A DNA stretch of 33,853 bases from Roseisolibacter sp. H3M3-2. GTDB lineage: Bacteria > Gemmatimonadota > Gemmatimonadetes > Gemmatimonadales > Gemmatimonadaceae. The notes beneath the pieces were generated by a model, which did no database searches, was not told the DNA's origin, and worked only from the letters and a program-made list of their open reading frames with translations. The first letter of the stretch is position 1. Every line of letters starts with the position of its first letter. Location of the stretch: the NCBI RefSeq assembly GCF_029211165.1, contig NZ_JARGEK010000011.1:1-33853 (forward strand). The letters are read 5' to 3'. A program made the translations under genes and the position numbers. Positions 12,492-19,870 of the stretch are shown here, one piece after another.

Positions 12492-12614
12492 CGAAGGGTT
12501 GCAGCAGACGGGCGCGTGGGGAGCATCGGGTTGTGCGCGAGCGCGCCGCGTCGCACAATCGAGGGCAGCGCGCCCGCGACTCAGAGGGCCCGCAGCTGAA
12601 CTCGGGCGTTAGCT
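12486..12614 (+). repeat. attC16 (129 bp)
   Basis: R'' GCCTAAC is at 12486-12492 and R' GTTAGCT at 12608-12614. The left spacer is shortened to GAAGGGTTGCAGC. The stem belongs to the GGGGAGCATCGGGTTGTGCG / CGCACAATCGAGGG family. Confidence 0.92.
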
Positions 12615-12628
12615 CGCACACATCCCTC

Positions 12629-12889
12629 GTGGCTGACCCGACCTGCCATCGCGCGCTCCGCCGCTTCTGGTTCATGCTCTCCGCCGGCCCGGGCATCGGC
12701 GTCACCGCCGCCTCCGAGGCCGAGGCGCGCGAACTCGCGGAGGCCACGCGGGCGCGGTTCGCGCCGGAGGCCGTGATCACCGGGGTCACGCCGGACGTGG
12801 ACGTCTCCACGCTCGACGCCGCCCACGTGGTACCGAACGCCGGGCCGGTCGTGGTCCGCGGGGTGTGGTTCCCGCGGCTGAGTCTCTGA
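12629..12889 (+). CDS. Cassette 17: conserved small hypothetical protein, 86 aa
   Basis: GTG 12629 lies 20 bp into the cassette; longer frames start inside attC16 and are rejected. The protein has an N-terminal aromatic strand (RRFWFML), a GIGVTAASEAEARELAE segment, and a C-terminal DVDVSTLDAAHVVPNAGPVV then RGVWFPRL. I recognise this as the pattern of a widespread uncharacterised family (FWF, G-x-G-V-T-A, D-V-D-[IV]-S-T-L-D, H-V-x-P-N-x-G, R-G-[IV]-W-[FY]-P), recalled rather than searched. Function is unknown. It is the last cassette and is followed by a truncated attC. Confidence 0.75.
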   Translation: MADPTCHRALRRFWFMLSAGPGIGVTAASEAEARELAEATRARFAPEAVITGVTPDVDVSTLDAAHVVPNAGPVVVRGVWFPRLSL

Positions 12890-12913
12890 GGGCGAGCGCC
12901 CGTCTCGCGTGCG

Positions 12914-12990
12914 AGCTAACGTGGCGTTGCAGCAGACGGGCGCGTGGGGAGCATGAGGTTGTGCGCGGGTGCGCCCTGTCTCACAATCGG
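12914..12990 (+). repeat. attC17, truncated (right half missing)
   Basis: R'' AGCTAAC (12914-12920), the left box and the left stem arm of the AGCATGAGGTTGTGCG / TCACAATCGGG family are present. The right box GCAGCTGAAC and R' GTTRRRY are absent. From about 12985 onward the sequence is M16 peptidase coding DNA on the other strand. Without R' this site should not be able to recombine normally. Confidence 0.88.
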
Positions 12991-14331
12991 GTAGCGTGCG
13001 CGGGCGACGCTCTCGCCGGGCGCGGCCAGCAGCGCGCGGAACGCGGTGGCGTCCGCGGCCACCGCGGGCGCGGCGTTGGGGCGGTACACGACGACGCCCG
13101 CCTGGTCGGGGTCGAGCCAGCGGCGGACGGCCGCGGTCACCGCGTCGGCATCCGTCGCCAGCATGCGCGCGCGGTACTCCTCGCCCAGCCGCCAGTCGCC
13201 GAGCGCCTCCCACTCGGCGAGCCAGCTCGCCTGCCCCTCCATCGACTCGAGGCGGCGCAGCCACCGCGCCTCGGCGATGCGCTGCACGCGCGCCAGCTCG
13301 TCGCGCGTGACGCCGTCGGCGCGCAGCGCGAGCACCTCGCCCCACGACGCCCGCGCGGCGTCGGCGAGGCGCGCCGGGTCCCCCTCGGCGTGCACCACGA
13401 AGACGCCCAGCTCCGTCGGCGTGCTGTCGTAGGCGCCGACGTGCGCCGCCAGCGCGCGCTCGCGCACCGCGCGGTAGAGCCGCGAGCCGCGCCCCGTCCC
13501 CAGCACCGCCGCCGCGAGGTCGAGCGCCGGCGTGTCGTCGTGGCGCGTCCCCGGCGTGCGCCAGCCGAACGCGAACTGCGCCTGCTGCACGTCGCCGGCG
13601 AGCTCGCGGTAGCGGAACCCCGGCGCGCCGTCCTCGTGCGGGCCGCGGTCGGTGGGCACCGCGCCGTCGGCCAGCGCGCCGTAGCGCGCCGCGACGCGCG
13701 CCATCGCGTCGTCCGGGTCCACGTCGCCGACGATCGCCAGCACCGTCGCGCTCGGGCGGTAGTACGTGCGGTAGAAGCCGGCGACGTGCTCGCGCGCCAG
13801 CCGGCGCAGCCCCTCCTCGGTGCCGATGCGCCAGCGGCGCATGCGGTGGCGGTCGTGCAGCAGCGCGTACAGCGTCTCGACCGTCACCGCGCCCGGGTTG
13901 TCGAGCTTGCGCTTCGCCTCCTGGATGATGACCTCCAGCTCCTTCGCCAGCTCCCCCGCGTCGACCAGCGAGTTGGCGTAGGCGTCGGCCTGGATGTCGA
14001 GCCCCTCGGCGAACCCCGACGCCGGCAGCACGGCGTAGTAGCTCGTGTGGTCGTAGATCGTGTGCGCGTTGAGGTAGCCGCCCTGCGCCTTGGTCTGCTT
14101 GGCGATCTCGCCGACGCCGCGCGTCGGCGTCCCCTTGAAGAACATGTGCTCCAGCACGTGCGCGACGCCGACGACGTCGTCGGTCTCGTCGAAGTAGCCG
14201 GCGCGCACGAACGTGTTGATCGCGACCACGGGCGCCGAGGCGTCGCGGCGCACGAGCACGGTCAGGCCGTTGGGGAGCACCGTGCGGCGCACGGTCGCGG
14301 GGTCGAGCAGGGGCGCGGGGTCGGTCGGCAT
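12916..14331 (-). CDS. M16-family zinc metallopeptidase with a C-terminus fused to attC sequence (probably truncated)
   Basis: The start is ATG at 14331, read on the minus strand. The product is 471 aa. The inverted zinc motif HxxEH is at residues 58-62 (HVLEH), with the third ligand probably Glu138 in VIIQEAKR. Residues 15-160 form the M16 N-domain and about 170-350 the C-domain, then a helical end (WLDPDQAGVVVYRPN). M16 enzymes cleave peptides inside a two-half chamber, the second half being fused or encoded next door; no second half is present here. The last ~25 residues (after about ARARYP) and the TAG stop (12918-12916) come from the reverse complement of attC17. The native 3' end is therefore lost. 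Whether the enzyme still works is unknown. It is the last gene of a minus-strand operon. Confidence 0.85.
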   Translation of the reverse strand: MPTDPAPLLDPATVRRTVLPNGLTVLVRRDASAPVVAINTFVRAGYFDETDDVVGVAHVLEHMFFKGTPTRGVGEIAKQTKAQGGYLNAHTIYDHTSYYAVLPASGFAEGLDIQADAYANSLVDAGELAKELEVIIQEAKRKLDNPGAVTVETLYALLHDRHRMRRWRIGTEEGLRRLAREHVAGFYRTYYRPSATVLAIVGDVDPDDAMARVAARYGALADGAVPTDRGPHEDGAPGFRYRELAGDVQQAQFAFGWRTPGTRHDDTPALDLAAAVLGTGRGSRLYRAVRERALAAHVGAYDSTPTELGVFVVHAEGDPARLADAARASWGEVLALRADGVTRDELARVQRIAEARWLRRLESMEGQASWLAEWEALGDWRLGEEYRARMLATDADAVTAAVRRWLDPDQAGVVVYRPNAAPAVAADATAFRALLAAPGESVARARYPIVRQGAPAHNLMLPTRPSAATPR

Positions 14332-14350
14332 GCGCGGGTCCGGGATGCGG

Positions 14351-14391
14351 AGCGGGGACGTCCGACCGGAGGATGGTCGGACGTCCCCGCT
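14351..14391 (-). terminator. Perfect 17-bp inverted repeat between permease and peptidase genes
   Basis: Bases 14351-14367 and 14375-14391 are exact reverse complements (AGCGGGGACGTCCGACC) around a 7-base loop. It lies 51 bp past the permease stop and 20 bp upstream of the M16 start, so it could attenuate or end transcription or protect the mRNA 3' end. No T-run follows on either strand, so classic termination is uncertain. Confidence 0.5.
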
Positions 14392-14441
14392 CGGCAAAGC
14401 CCCCCGCGCACCGGCCGTGCCGCCGCGCCGGAACGCCCCGC

Positions 14442-15377
14442 TCAGGTCAGGATCGACCGGCGGCGCAGCACCGCGATCCCGGCGGCCACGCAGAGGGCGC
14501 CGTAGCCGAAGGCGTAGAGCATCGCCCGCAGCGGGTCGCCGTTGATCGACGGGTCGACCAGCGGGCCGAGGTGCTCGACCGGGGGGAGCAGCACGCGCAG
14601 CTCGCCCAGCCAGCGCAGGTAGGGGATGTCGGTCTCCTGCGAGAACTCGCGCAGCGGGATGACGGCGAGCGTGGCGATGAGCGCCATGCCGCCCTCGAAG
14701 CGGACCAGGGTCGAGAGCAGGAAGGCCAGCCCGCCGACCGACGCGAACAGCGCGGTCGCGAGCATCAGCGCCTGCTCCACCGGCACCGCGCGGCCGAACA
14801 CGAGGCCGCCCAGCAGCACCACGACGAGCGTCAGCGCCAGCGTGCCGGCGAACGCCACGCCGAGCTTCTGCAGGTAGTACGGGACCCGCGCGACCGGCTT
14901 GGCGAACAGGAAGCGCTGCAGCCCCCGCTCGCGCTCCTGCGACACCACGCCGTGCACGGAGAACACGGTCGCCAGCAGCGCGAACGCCGACGACAGCGCC
15001 AGCGTGATGCCGCGGAACGACTCGGCCTCGGGGACCCGCTCGGTGCCCCCGCCTGGAGCGCTCCGCATCCGCTCGGCCATCTGCGCCGGGTCGTAGTTGT
15101 CCCAGAAGAAGTAGATCCCCATCAGCCCGAGGGCGAGCAGCCACACCGCGCGCTGCTTCACGAAGTCCTGCACCTGGTAGCGCAGGTAGCGGCGCAGCGG
15201 CGCCTCGGCGGGCTCCAGCTCCAGCGACTCGTCGGTGGCGAGGAAGTCGTCGTCGTCGAGCGCGGGGAGGGCGCCGGCCGGCTGCGGCACGAGGCCGGCG
15301 GCGGCGGTGAGCCCCTCCAGCGCGCGGGCGGTGCGGGCCCGGTCGGGGGCCGGGGCGTTCCCGTCGAATGCGATCAC
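14442..15377 (-). CDS. ABC-2 type transporter permease
   Basis: The start is GTG 15377, whose GTGA overlaps the ATPase stop codon by 4 bp, indicating translational coupling. The protein is 311 aa. An acidic N-terminal segment (ALPALDDDDFLATDESLELE) precedes six likely membrane helices, beginning at QRAVWLLALGLMGIYFFW and continuing through FRGITLALSSAFALLATVFS, LALTLVVVLLGGLVFG, MLATALFASVGGLAFLLS, MALIATLAVIPL and AFGYGALCVAAGIAVL. The motif SQERERGLQRFLFAKPV is typical of ABC-2 permeases. With the ATPase it should form an export complex; the substrate is unknown. A 17-bp inverted repeat follows the gene. Confidence 0.9.
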   Translation of the reverse strand: MIAFDGNAPAPDRARTARALEGLTAAAGLVPQPAGALPALDDDDFLATDESLELEPAEAPLRRYLRYQVQDFVKQRAVWLLALGLMGIYFFWDNYDPAQMAERMRSAPGGGTERVPEAESFRGITLALSSAFALLATVFSVHGVVSQERERGLQRFLFAKPVARVPYYLQKLGVAFAGTLALTLVVVLLGGLVFGRAVPVEQALMLATALFASVGGLAFLLSTLVRFEGGMALIATLAVIPLREFSQETDIPYLRWLGELRVLLPPVEHLGPLVDPSINGDPLRAMLYAFGYGALCVAAGIAVLRRRSILT

Positions 15378-16297
15378 AGCAGCACCTCGCCGATGGCGTC
15401 GTGGAAGACCTGCTCGAGCGCGCTCTGCGCCGGCGCGACGCCGGCCAGCAGCACGCCGCGCTCGATCAGCGCCGCGATGCCGTGGTTCAGCGCCTCCAGC
15501 GTCGGCGCGCTCACCGCCCAGTCGCCGCGCCCGAGGTCCGTCGCCTCGGCGAACACCTCGGTGAGGCGGTCCGCGCCGCGGGCGACGGTCAGGCGGTACA
15601 GCGTCTCGTGCGTGTGGGGGAGCATCTCGCCGACCTGCACGACGCGCGTCACCCGCCCGCGGTCGAGGATCGCGACGCGGTCGCACAGCCGCTCCAGCTC
15701 CTCGAGGTTGTGCGACGCGACCAGGATCGCGCGCCCGGGGCGCCGCAACTCGGCGAGGATGCCGCGGAAGCGGATCATCCACAGCGGGTCGAGGCCGTGC
15801 GTCGGCTCGTCGAGGATCAGCACCCGCTCCTCGCGCAGCAGCGCCTGGGCGAGGCCGAGCCGCTGCTTGTTCCCCTTGGAGAGCTTGCGGAACGGGCGGT
15901 CGTGGAACTCCTCGAGCCCGAGGCGCGCCATCACCTCGCGGGTGCGCATCTCGAGGCGCACCGAGGGCACGCCGGCCAGCGTGCCGTAGCGGCGCAGCGC
16001 CTCGGTCACCGTCCAGCGCGGGTCGACCTCGACCAGCTCGGAGAGGTAGCCGACGCCGTGGCGCTCGATGTACTCGCGCACCGGCCGGTTGGCGATGCGC
16101 ACCTCGCCGCGGCTCGGCGGGACGTAGCCGAGCAGGATCGAGATCAGGGTGCTCTTGCCGGCGCCGTTGGGGCCGGCGATGCCGAGCACCTCCCCGGCGT
16201 GGACGTCGAACGAGACGTCCTCGAGCGCGACGACGTCGGAGGCGAAGGGGCGCTGGTAGCGCTTGCCGACGCCGCGGAACTCGATGAGGGAGGGCAC
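15374..16297 (-). CDS. ABC transporter ATP-binding protein
   Basis: The start is GTG 16297; the product is 307 aa. Walker A GPNGAGKST is at residues 42-50, the signature LSKGNKQR near 139-146, Walker B VLILDEP near 159-165 with the D-loop GLDP, and the H-loop in VASHNLEELERLC. The C-terminal ~80 residues (LYRLTVARGADRLTEVF onwards) form the accessory domain common in ABC-2 export ATPases. The stop overlaps the permease start by 4 bp. Upstream is the membrane-anchored TPR gene, 50 bp away. Together the pair likely exports a lipid, polymer or peptide, or acts in envelope maintenance; nothing in the sequence fixes the substrate. Confidence 0.94.
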   Translation of the reverse strand: MPSLIEFRGVGKRYQRPFASDVVALEDVSFDVHAGEVLGIAGPNGAGKSTLISILLGYVPPSRGEVRIANRPVREYIERHGVGYLSELVEVDPRWTVTEALRRYGTLAGVPSVRLEMRTREVMARLGLEEFHDRPFRKLSKGNKQRLGLAQALLREERVLILDEPTHGLDPLWMIRFRGILAELRRPGRAILVASHNLEELERLCDRVAILDRGRVTRVVQVGEMLPHTHETLYRLTVARGADRLTEVFAEATDLGRGDWAVSAPTLEALNHGIAALIERGVLLAGVAPAQSALEQVFHDAIGEVLL

Positions 16298-16347
16298 TCG
16301 GCCACTACGGAGGCGGTGCGCCGCCCGGTTTCGCGACGGGCGGGTCG

Positions 16348-17520
16348 CTACGGGCGCGGCGCGGTCTGCGGGTACGGCGCGGCCGGGTACTGCGCGGGGG
16401 GGAGCCCGCCGGGGACGGCGCCGGGCGCGCCCGGCATGGCGCCCGGCGGAACGACGAGCTGCGGGGTCGCCGCGACACACCCCGACCAGTCGCCCTGCCC
16501 CGCGCGCCCGGAGAACGTCTGCGCGAGCTGCACGTTGCCGACGCGCGTCAGCGCGCAGGCCATCCACCCCTGCGCCACCCGGTCGGCCGGGTCGAGCTCG
16601 ATGGCGCGCTTGAAGAAGTTGATCGCCAGCGTGGGGTTGTTGATCTGGAGCTGGAGCTGCCCCATCTCGCGCTGGGCGATCGAGCTCCCCGGCTCGCCCG
16701 AGATGCCGCGCGACAGCTCGGTGGCGGCGCGCTGGTAGTCCCCCTCCTCGCGCGCCAGCCGCGCCAGCCACACGCGCGGGAGCGCGAGGTCCTCGCGGTC
16801 CTCGGCGACCGCCTGGAACTCGCGGCGCGCCACGTCCTTCTGCCCCGCCTGGTAGGCGAGCACGCCGCGCTGGAGCCCGGCCGGGGTGCCGCGGCTGCCG
16901 GCCCACCACATGGCGCCCGCGATGAGCACCGCCGCCAGCACCGCCCCGACCGCCATGAGCGGGCGCGACGGGAGCCGCCGCCGGGACGACGCGAGCGCCG
17001 GCAGGGGGTCGGCCGCGAGCGGCGCGTTCCCGAGCCCGCCGCGCGCGCCAGACGCGGGGCCCGGGGGGAGCGGCGACGCGCCCGGCCCGCGCGACGGCGG
17101 CGGCGGCGGCGTCGGCGCGGGGAGCGGCCCGTCCACGGTGCGGTGCACGCCGGTCAGCGCGCCGATCCCGATCCCGAGCGCGGCCTCCAGCGACTGGAAG
17201 CCGGTGCGCGCCGCGTCGACGTCGGCGGCGTCGGGAACGTGCCCCTGCCGCGACGCCCGGTCCCGCGCCGCCAGGAAGCCGAGCAGGTCGTGCGCGTGCC
17301 GGTAGTCGAGCAGCCCGCGCTGCCGCACCTCCCCGACCAGCGCCTGACCGCCGAGCGCCGAGCCGCCGAGCAGGGCGCGGAGCGACGTCTCGACGGCGCC
17401 CCACGCCTCGATGAGGTCGGCCGCGACCTCCTCCGGGTGGCGGGCGGGGTCGAGCCGGGCGATGAGCGGGCGGGCCGCATCGAGCGCGGCCATGGCGGTG
17501 CGGTGGTTCGGGGTAGTCAT
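16348..17520 (-). CDS. Membrane-anchored tetratricopeptide-repeat protein, 390 aa
   Basis: The start is ATG 17520. A helical N-terminal domain (about 8-125) is followed by a Pro-rich linker (130-185) and one transmembrane helix (about 188-208, LMAVGAVLAAVLIAGAMWW). At least three TPR-like units follow (about 213-340, for example GVLAYQAGQKDVARREFQAV and NPTLAINFFKRAIELDPADR), then a Pro/Gly-rich tail. The TPR part is predicted to lie outside the cytoplasm and act as a protein-interaction scaffold. It lies between another TPR gene and the ABC transporter on the same strand, so it probably belongs to the same operon. No specific partner can be named. Confidence 0.85.
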   Translation of the reverse strand: MTTPNHRTAMAALDAARPLIARLDPARHPEEVAADLIEAWGAVETSLRALLGGSALGGQALVGEVRQRGLLDYRHAHDLLGFLAARDRASRQGHVPDAADVDAARTGFQSLEAALGIGIGALTGVHRTVDGPLPAPTPPPPPSRGPGASPLPPGPASGARGGLGNAPLAADPLPALASSRRRLPSRPLMAVGAVLAAVLIAGAMWWAGSRGTPAGLQRGVLAYQAGQKDVARREFQAVAEDREDLALPRVWLARLAREEGDYQRAATELSRGISGEPGSSIAQREMGQLQLQINNPTLAINFFKRAIELDPADRVAQGWMACALTRVGNVQLAQTFSGRAGQGDWSGCVAATPQLVVPPGAMPGAPGAVPGGLPPAQYPAAPYPQTAPRP

Positions 17521-17659
17521 GTGGAGGTCGTCAGTGCAAGGGACCGACCACTGCCCGGGGGCGCCGGAACGCGCGACCGGCCCCCGGCGGGGGGCCGGGA
17601 GCCGGTGCGCGTCGTCCGGGGCGGTGCACGGCGGCGTCCCCCAGCGGGGACGGCGCCGC

Positions 17660-18781
17660 TCAGCGTACGATGCGCAGGAGCCCGGCGTCGGCGCTGCCGC
17701 GGATGAACGACTCGGCGTCGCGCGCCGAGATGCGCACCCCCGTCTTGCCGTACTGCCGCCGCGAGACCGCCGACATGAAGTCGTCGACCGAGCGGTCGGA
17801 GAACTCGCCGCTGGCGTCGCGCAGGAGGCCCACGATCTCCTCCCACGTGCCGTCGATCTCGCGCCCCTCGCTGGTGACGACGCTGTGGCGCCCGCTCTCG
17901 AGGCGCGCCGGCGGGACCGTCGGCTCGTCGGTGCGCTCGGTCGGCGGCGCCGCCTCGGCGGCGAACAGCTCCAGCTGCGGCTCCTGCTCCTCGCCGCTCT
18001 CGATCTCGGAGAGCAGCTCGTCGATCGCGTCGGGCTCCCCCGCCAGCTCCTGCAGGCGGGCCTCCCACGGCTTCAGCTCGGCGTCGTCGTCGGCGAGGCG
18101 GTAGATCGACTTCTTGAGCTCGAGCAGGCGCCAGATTCCCAGCTCGTCCCAGTGGTCCTCGGGGGTCGAGCGGTCGAGGTGGTAGAGCGCGCTCTCGAAC
18201 TCGCCGCGGTCGTACAGCAGGTTGCCGAGGTAGACGCGCGCCTCGACGTGCTCGCCGTCGAGCTGCAGGGCGCGGCGGAGCGCGGCGGCCGCGCCCTCGT
18301 CGTCGCCGAGCCGGTGCAGCGCGTAGCCGACGCAGGCCACCGCCTCGGCGTTGTCGGGGGCCTCCTGCACCGCGATCTCGAAGTACGAGCGCGCCTCGTC
18401 GATCAGCCCCTCGCGGAAGCAGGCGCGCCCGATCTGCAGCATCAGCTCGATGTCGTCCTGGTAGCCCAGGGTGAGCGTCTGCTGGAACTGGGCGAGCGCG
18501 ACGTCCTGCTGCCCGAACTTGAGCAGCACCTCGCCGAGCCCCGCCAGCGCGTCCTCGTGCTCCCCGTCGAGGACGAGCGCCTCGTCGAACGCGCGCCGCG
18601 CCCACGCGTACTCCTCGCGCGCGAGCCGTGCGTAGCCCAGCCCCACGTGCAGCTCCACCGCGAGCGGGTAGAGCGAGAGCCCCTCTTTGAGCACGTCGAG
18701 CGCGTCGTCGTACTTCCCCTCGTTGTAGAGGGCGTGCGCGCGCTCGTCGTACTCCTCGGAGCTCAGGAAGGGGTTGGTCAT
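17660..18781 (-). CDS. Cytoplasmic TPR-repeat protein, 373 aa
   Basis: The start is ATG 18781, with GGAGG (18791-18795) 9 bases upstream and a sigma70-type promoter further up. There is no signal peptide. Residues 10-235 hold about six TPR units (EEYDERAHALYNEGKYDDAL, AVELHVGLGYARLAREEY, HVEARVYLGNLLYDRGEF). An acidic linker (about 260-285) leads to a C-terminal domain (about 295-373) ending YGKTGVRISARDAESFIRGS. It starts a minus-strand series with the second TPR protein, the ABC transporter and the M16 peptidase. Its role is unknown, probably as an assembly scaffold. Confidence 0.88.
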   Translation of the reverse strand: MTNPFLSSEEYDERAHALYNEGKYDDALDVLKEGLSLYPLAVELHVGLGYARLAREEYAWARRAFDEALVLDGEHEDALAGLGEVLLKFGQQDVALAQFQQTLTLGYQDDIELMLQIGRACFREGLIDEARSYFEIAVQEAPDNAEAVACVGYALHRLGDDEGAAAALRRALQLDGEHVEARVYLGNLLYDRGEFESALYHLDRSTPEDHWDELGIWRLLELKKSIYRLADDDAELKPWEARLQELAGEPDAIDELLSEIESGEEQEPQLELFAAEAAPPTERTDEPTVPPARLESGRHSVVTSEGREIDGTWEEIVGLLRDASGEFSDRSVDDFMSAVSRRQYGKTGVRISARDAESFIRGSADAGLLRIVR

Positions 18782-18813
18782 TCTCGGAGTCCTCCGCCTG
18801 ATCGGGTACGTCT

Positions 18814-18843
18814 ATAGTACAGTCCGGGCGCGGGCGAGTTCAA
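18814..18843 (-). promoter_or_regulatory. Sigma70-type promoter for the TPR/ABC operon
   Basis: On the minus strand, -35 TTGAAC (18843-18838) and -10 TACTAT (18819-18814) are separated by 18 bp. The -10 lies 32 bp upstream of the TPR start codon, with a GGAGG ribosome binding site between. This AT-containing patch stands out in the GC-rich background. Confidence 0.75.
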
Positions 18844-18870
18844 TGTTGCGTGGAACCGGCAGCGCACCTT

Positions 18871-19824
18871 TCACGCCCCCGCCAGGGCGGTCCCGCCCAG
18901 GGCGACCGCGACCTCGGCGGCGAGGCGGGCGTTGGCCTCGAGGAGCGCCAGGTTGGCGGCCAGCGAACGCCCGTCCGTGGCCCGCTCGACGGCGGCGAGC
19001 AGGTGCGGGGTGACCGCCGGCCCGCTGACGCCGGCCGCCGCCGCGTCGGCGAGCGCGTCCGCCACCGCCCCGTCGACCAGCGCCCGCGGGAGGGCGGTGT
19101 CGGCCGGCGGCGGCTGCACCACGAGCACCGCCTGGCGGCGCCCGAGCGCGCGGTGGTGCCTCCACAACGCCGCCAGCTCCCCGGGAGTGTCCAGCCGGGC
19201 CGGCAGTCGCAGCCCGGTGTCGACGGTGAAGAACCCCGGGAGCGTGTCGGTGCGGTAGCCGACGACCGGCACGCCCAGCGTCTCCAGCCGCTCCAGCGTC
19301 GCCGGCAGGTCGAGGATAGACTTGGCGCCGGCGCAGACGCAGAGCATCGGCGAGCGCGCCAGCTCGGGGAGGTCGGCCGACTCGTCGCGCACCCACCGCT
19401 CGGCGGGGACGCCCGGGACCTCGCGGTGCACCCCGCCGATCCCGCCGGTCGCGAAGACGGGTACCCCGGCCAGCGCACCCAGGGCGAGGGAGGCGGCGAC
19501 CGTGGTGGCGCCGTCGTGGCCGCGGACCATGGCGGCGGCGAGGTCGCGCGCGGACACCTTGCGGACGCCGTCGCGGGCGAGGAAGCGCTCCAGCTCCGCC
19601 GGCTCGAGGCCGAGGGTCGGGGTGCCGGCGACGACCGCGGTCACGGCGGGGACCGCGCCGGCGCGCTCGACCGCTCCCGTCATCCGGTCGGCCGCCTCGC
19701 GGTTGGCCGGGATGGGAAGCCCCTGGGCGAGGACGGAGCTCTCGAGGGCGACGATCGGGCGCCCGGCGTCGCGGGCCTCCCGGACGGCGGCGGTGAGGCG
19801 GAGGGGCGACGGGCGGTCTGGCAT
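18871..19824 (-). CDS. psuG: Pseudouridine-5'-phosphate glycosidase
   Basis: The enzyme converts pseudouridine 5'-phosphate to uracil and ribose 5-phosphate (reversible), a step in salvage from RNA turnover. The 317-aa product has the usual family length and motifs: VALESSVLAQGLPIP (Glu28), a G-A-x-P-A-V-T-A-V-V-A-G strand, GATTVAASL, FATGGIGGVHREVP (about 124-137), ESADLPEL, and CAGAKSILD with the probable catalytic Lys168. The start ATG 19824 is supported by the conserved N-terminus. The usual partner pseudouridine kinase (psuK) is not adjacent, so it must be encoded elsewhere or be absent. It lies just upstream of, and divergent in function from, the TPR operon on the same strand. Confidence 0.94.
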   Translation of the reverse strand: MPDRPSPLRLTAAVREARDAGRPIVALESSVLAQGLPIPANREAADRMTGAVERAGAVPAVTAVVAGTPTLGLEPAELERFLARDGVRKVSARDLAAAMVRGHDGATTVAASLALGALAGVPVFATGGIGGVHREVPGVPAERWVRDESADLPELARSPMLCVCAGAKSILDLPATLERLETLGVPVVGYRTDTLPGFFTVDTGLRLPARLDTPGELAALWRHHRALGRRQAVLVVQPPPADTALPRALVDGAVADALADAAAAGVSGPAVTPHLLAAVERATDGRSLAANLALLEANARLAAEVAVALGGTALAGA

Positions 19825-19870
19825 GCGGCGGATCGTAGGCGCCCCGCCCTCCCGTCGCTACCGGCGCGCG

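Larger units (their letters stand above)
887..12990 (+). mobile_element. Chromosomal integron with inverted integrase orientation and a 17-cassette array
   Basis: The element comprises intI (887-1861), a candidate attI (crossover 2056/2057) and 17 cassettes defined by GTTRRRY crossover cores at 2056, 2336, 2883, 3162, 3755, 4034, 4291, 4576, 4979, 9031, 9520, 10069, 10496, 11085, 11591, 11977 and 12608. Sixteen complete attC sites share the left motif TAACGTGGCGTTGCAGC and the right motif GCAGCTGAACTYGGGCGTTAG with minor variation, which is the homogeneous pattern of sedentary chromosomal integrons. All recognisable cassette genes lie on the + strand, the same strand as intI. The right end is a broken attC fused to an M16 peptidase gene. 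The sites and order are seen in the sequence; activity of the system is inferred. Confidence 0.93.

Noticed and set aside
2213-12614. Regularly recurring repeats as a possible CRISPR array
   Set aside because: The recurring units are 93-130 bp with inverted internal symmetry, spacing varies from about 250 to 4050 bp, and the spacers hold genes. This is the attC pattern, and an integron integrase is next to it.
12916-15144. Long N-terminal extension of the M16 peptidase frame up to 15144
   Set aside because: The extension lies over the ABC permease gene in another frame. The conserved M16 start is at ATG 14331.
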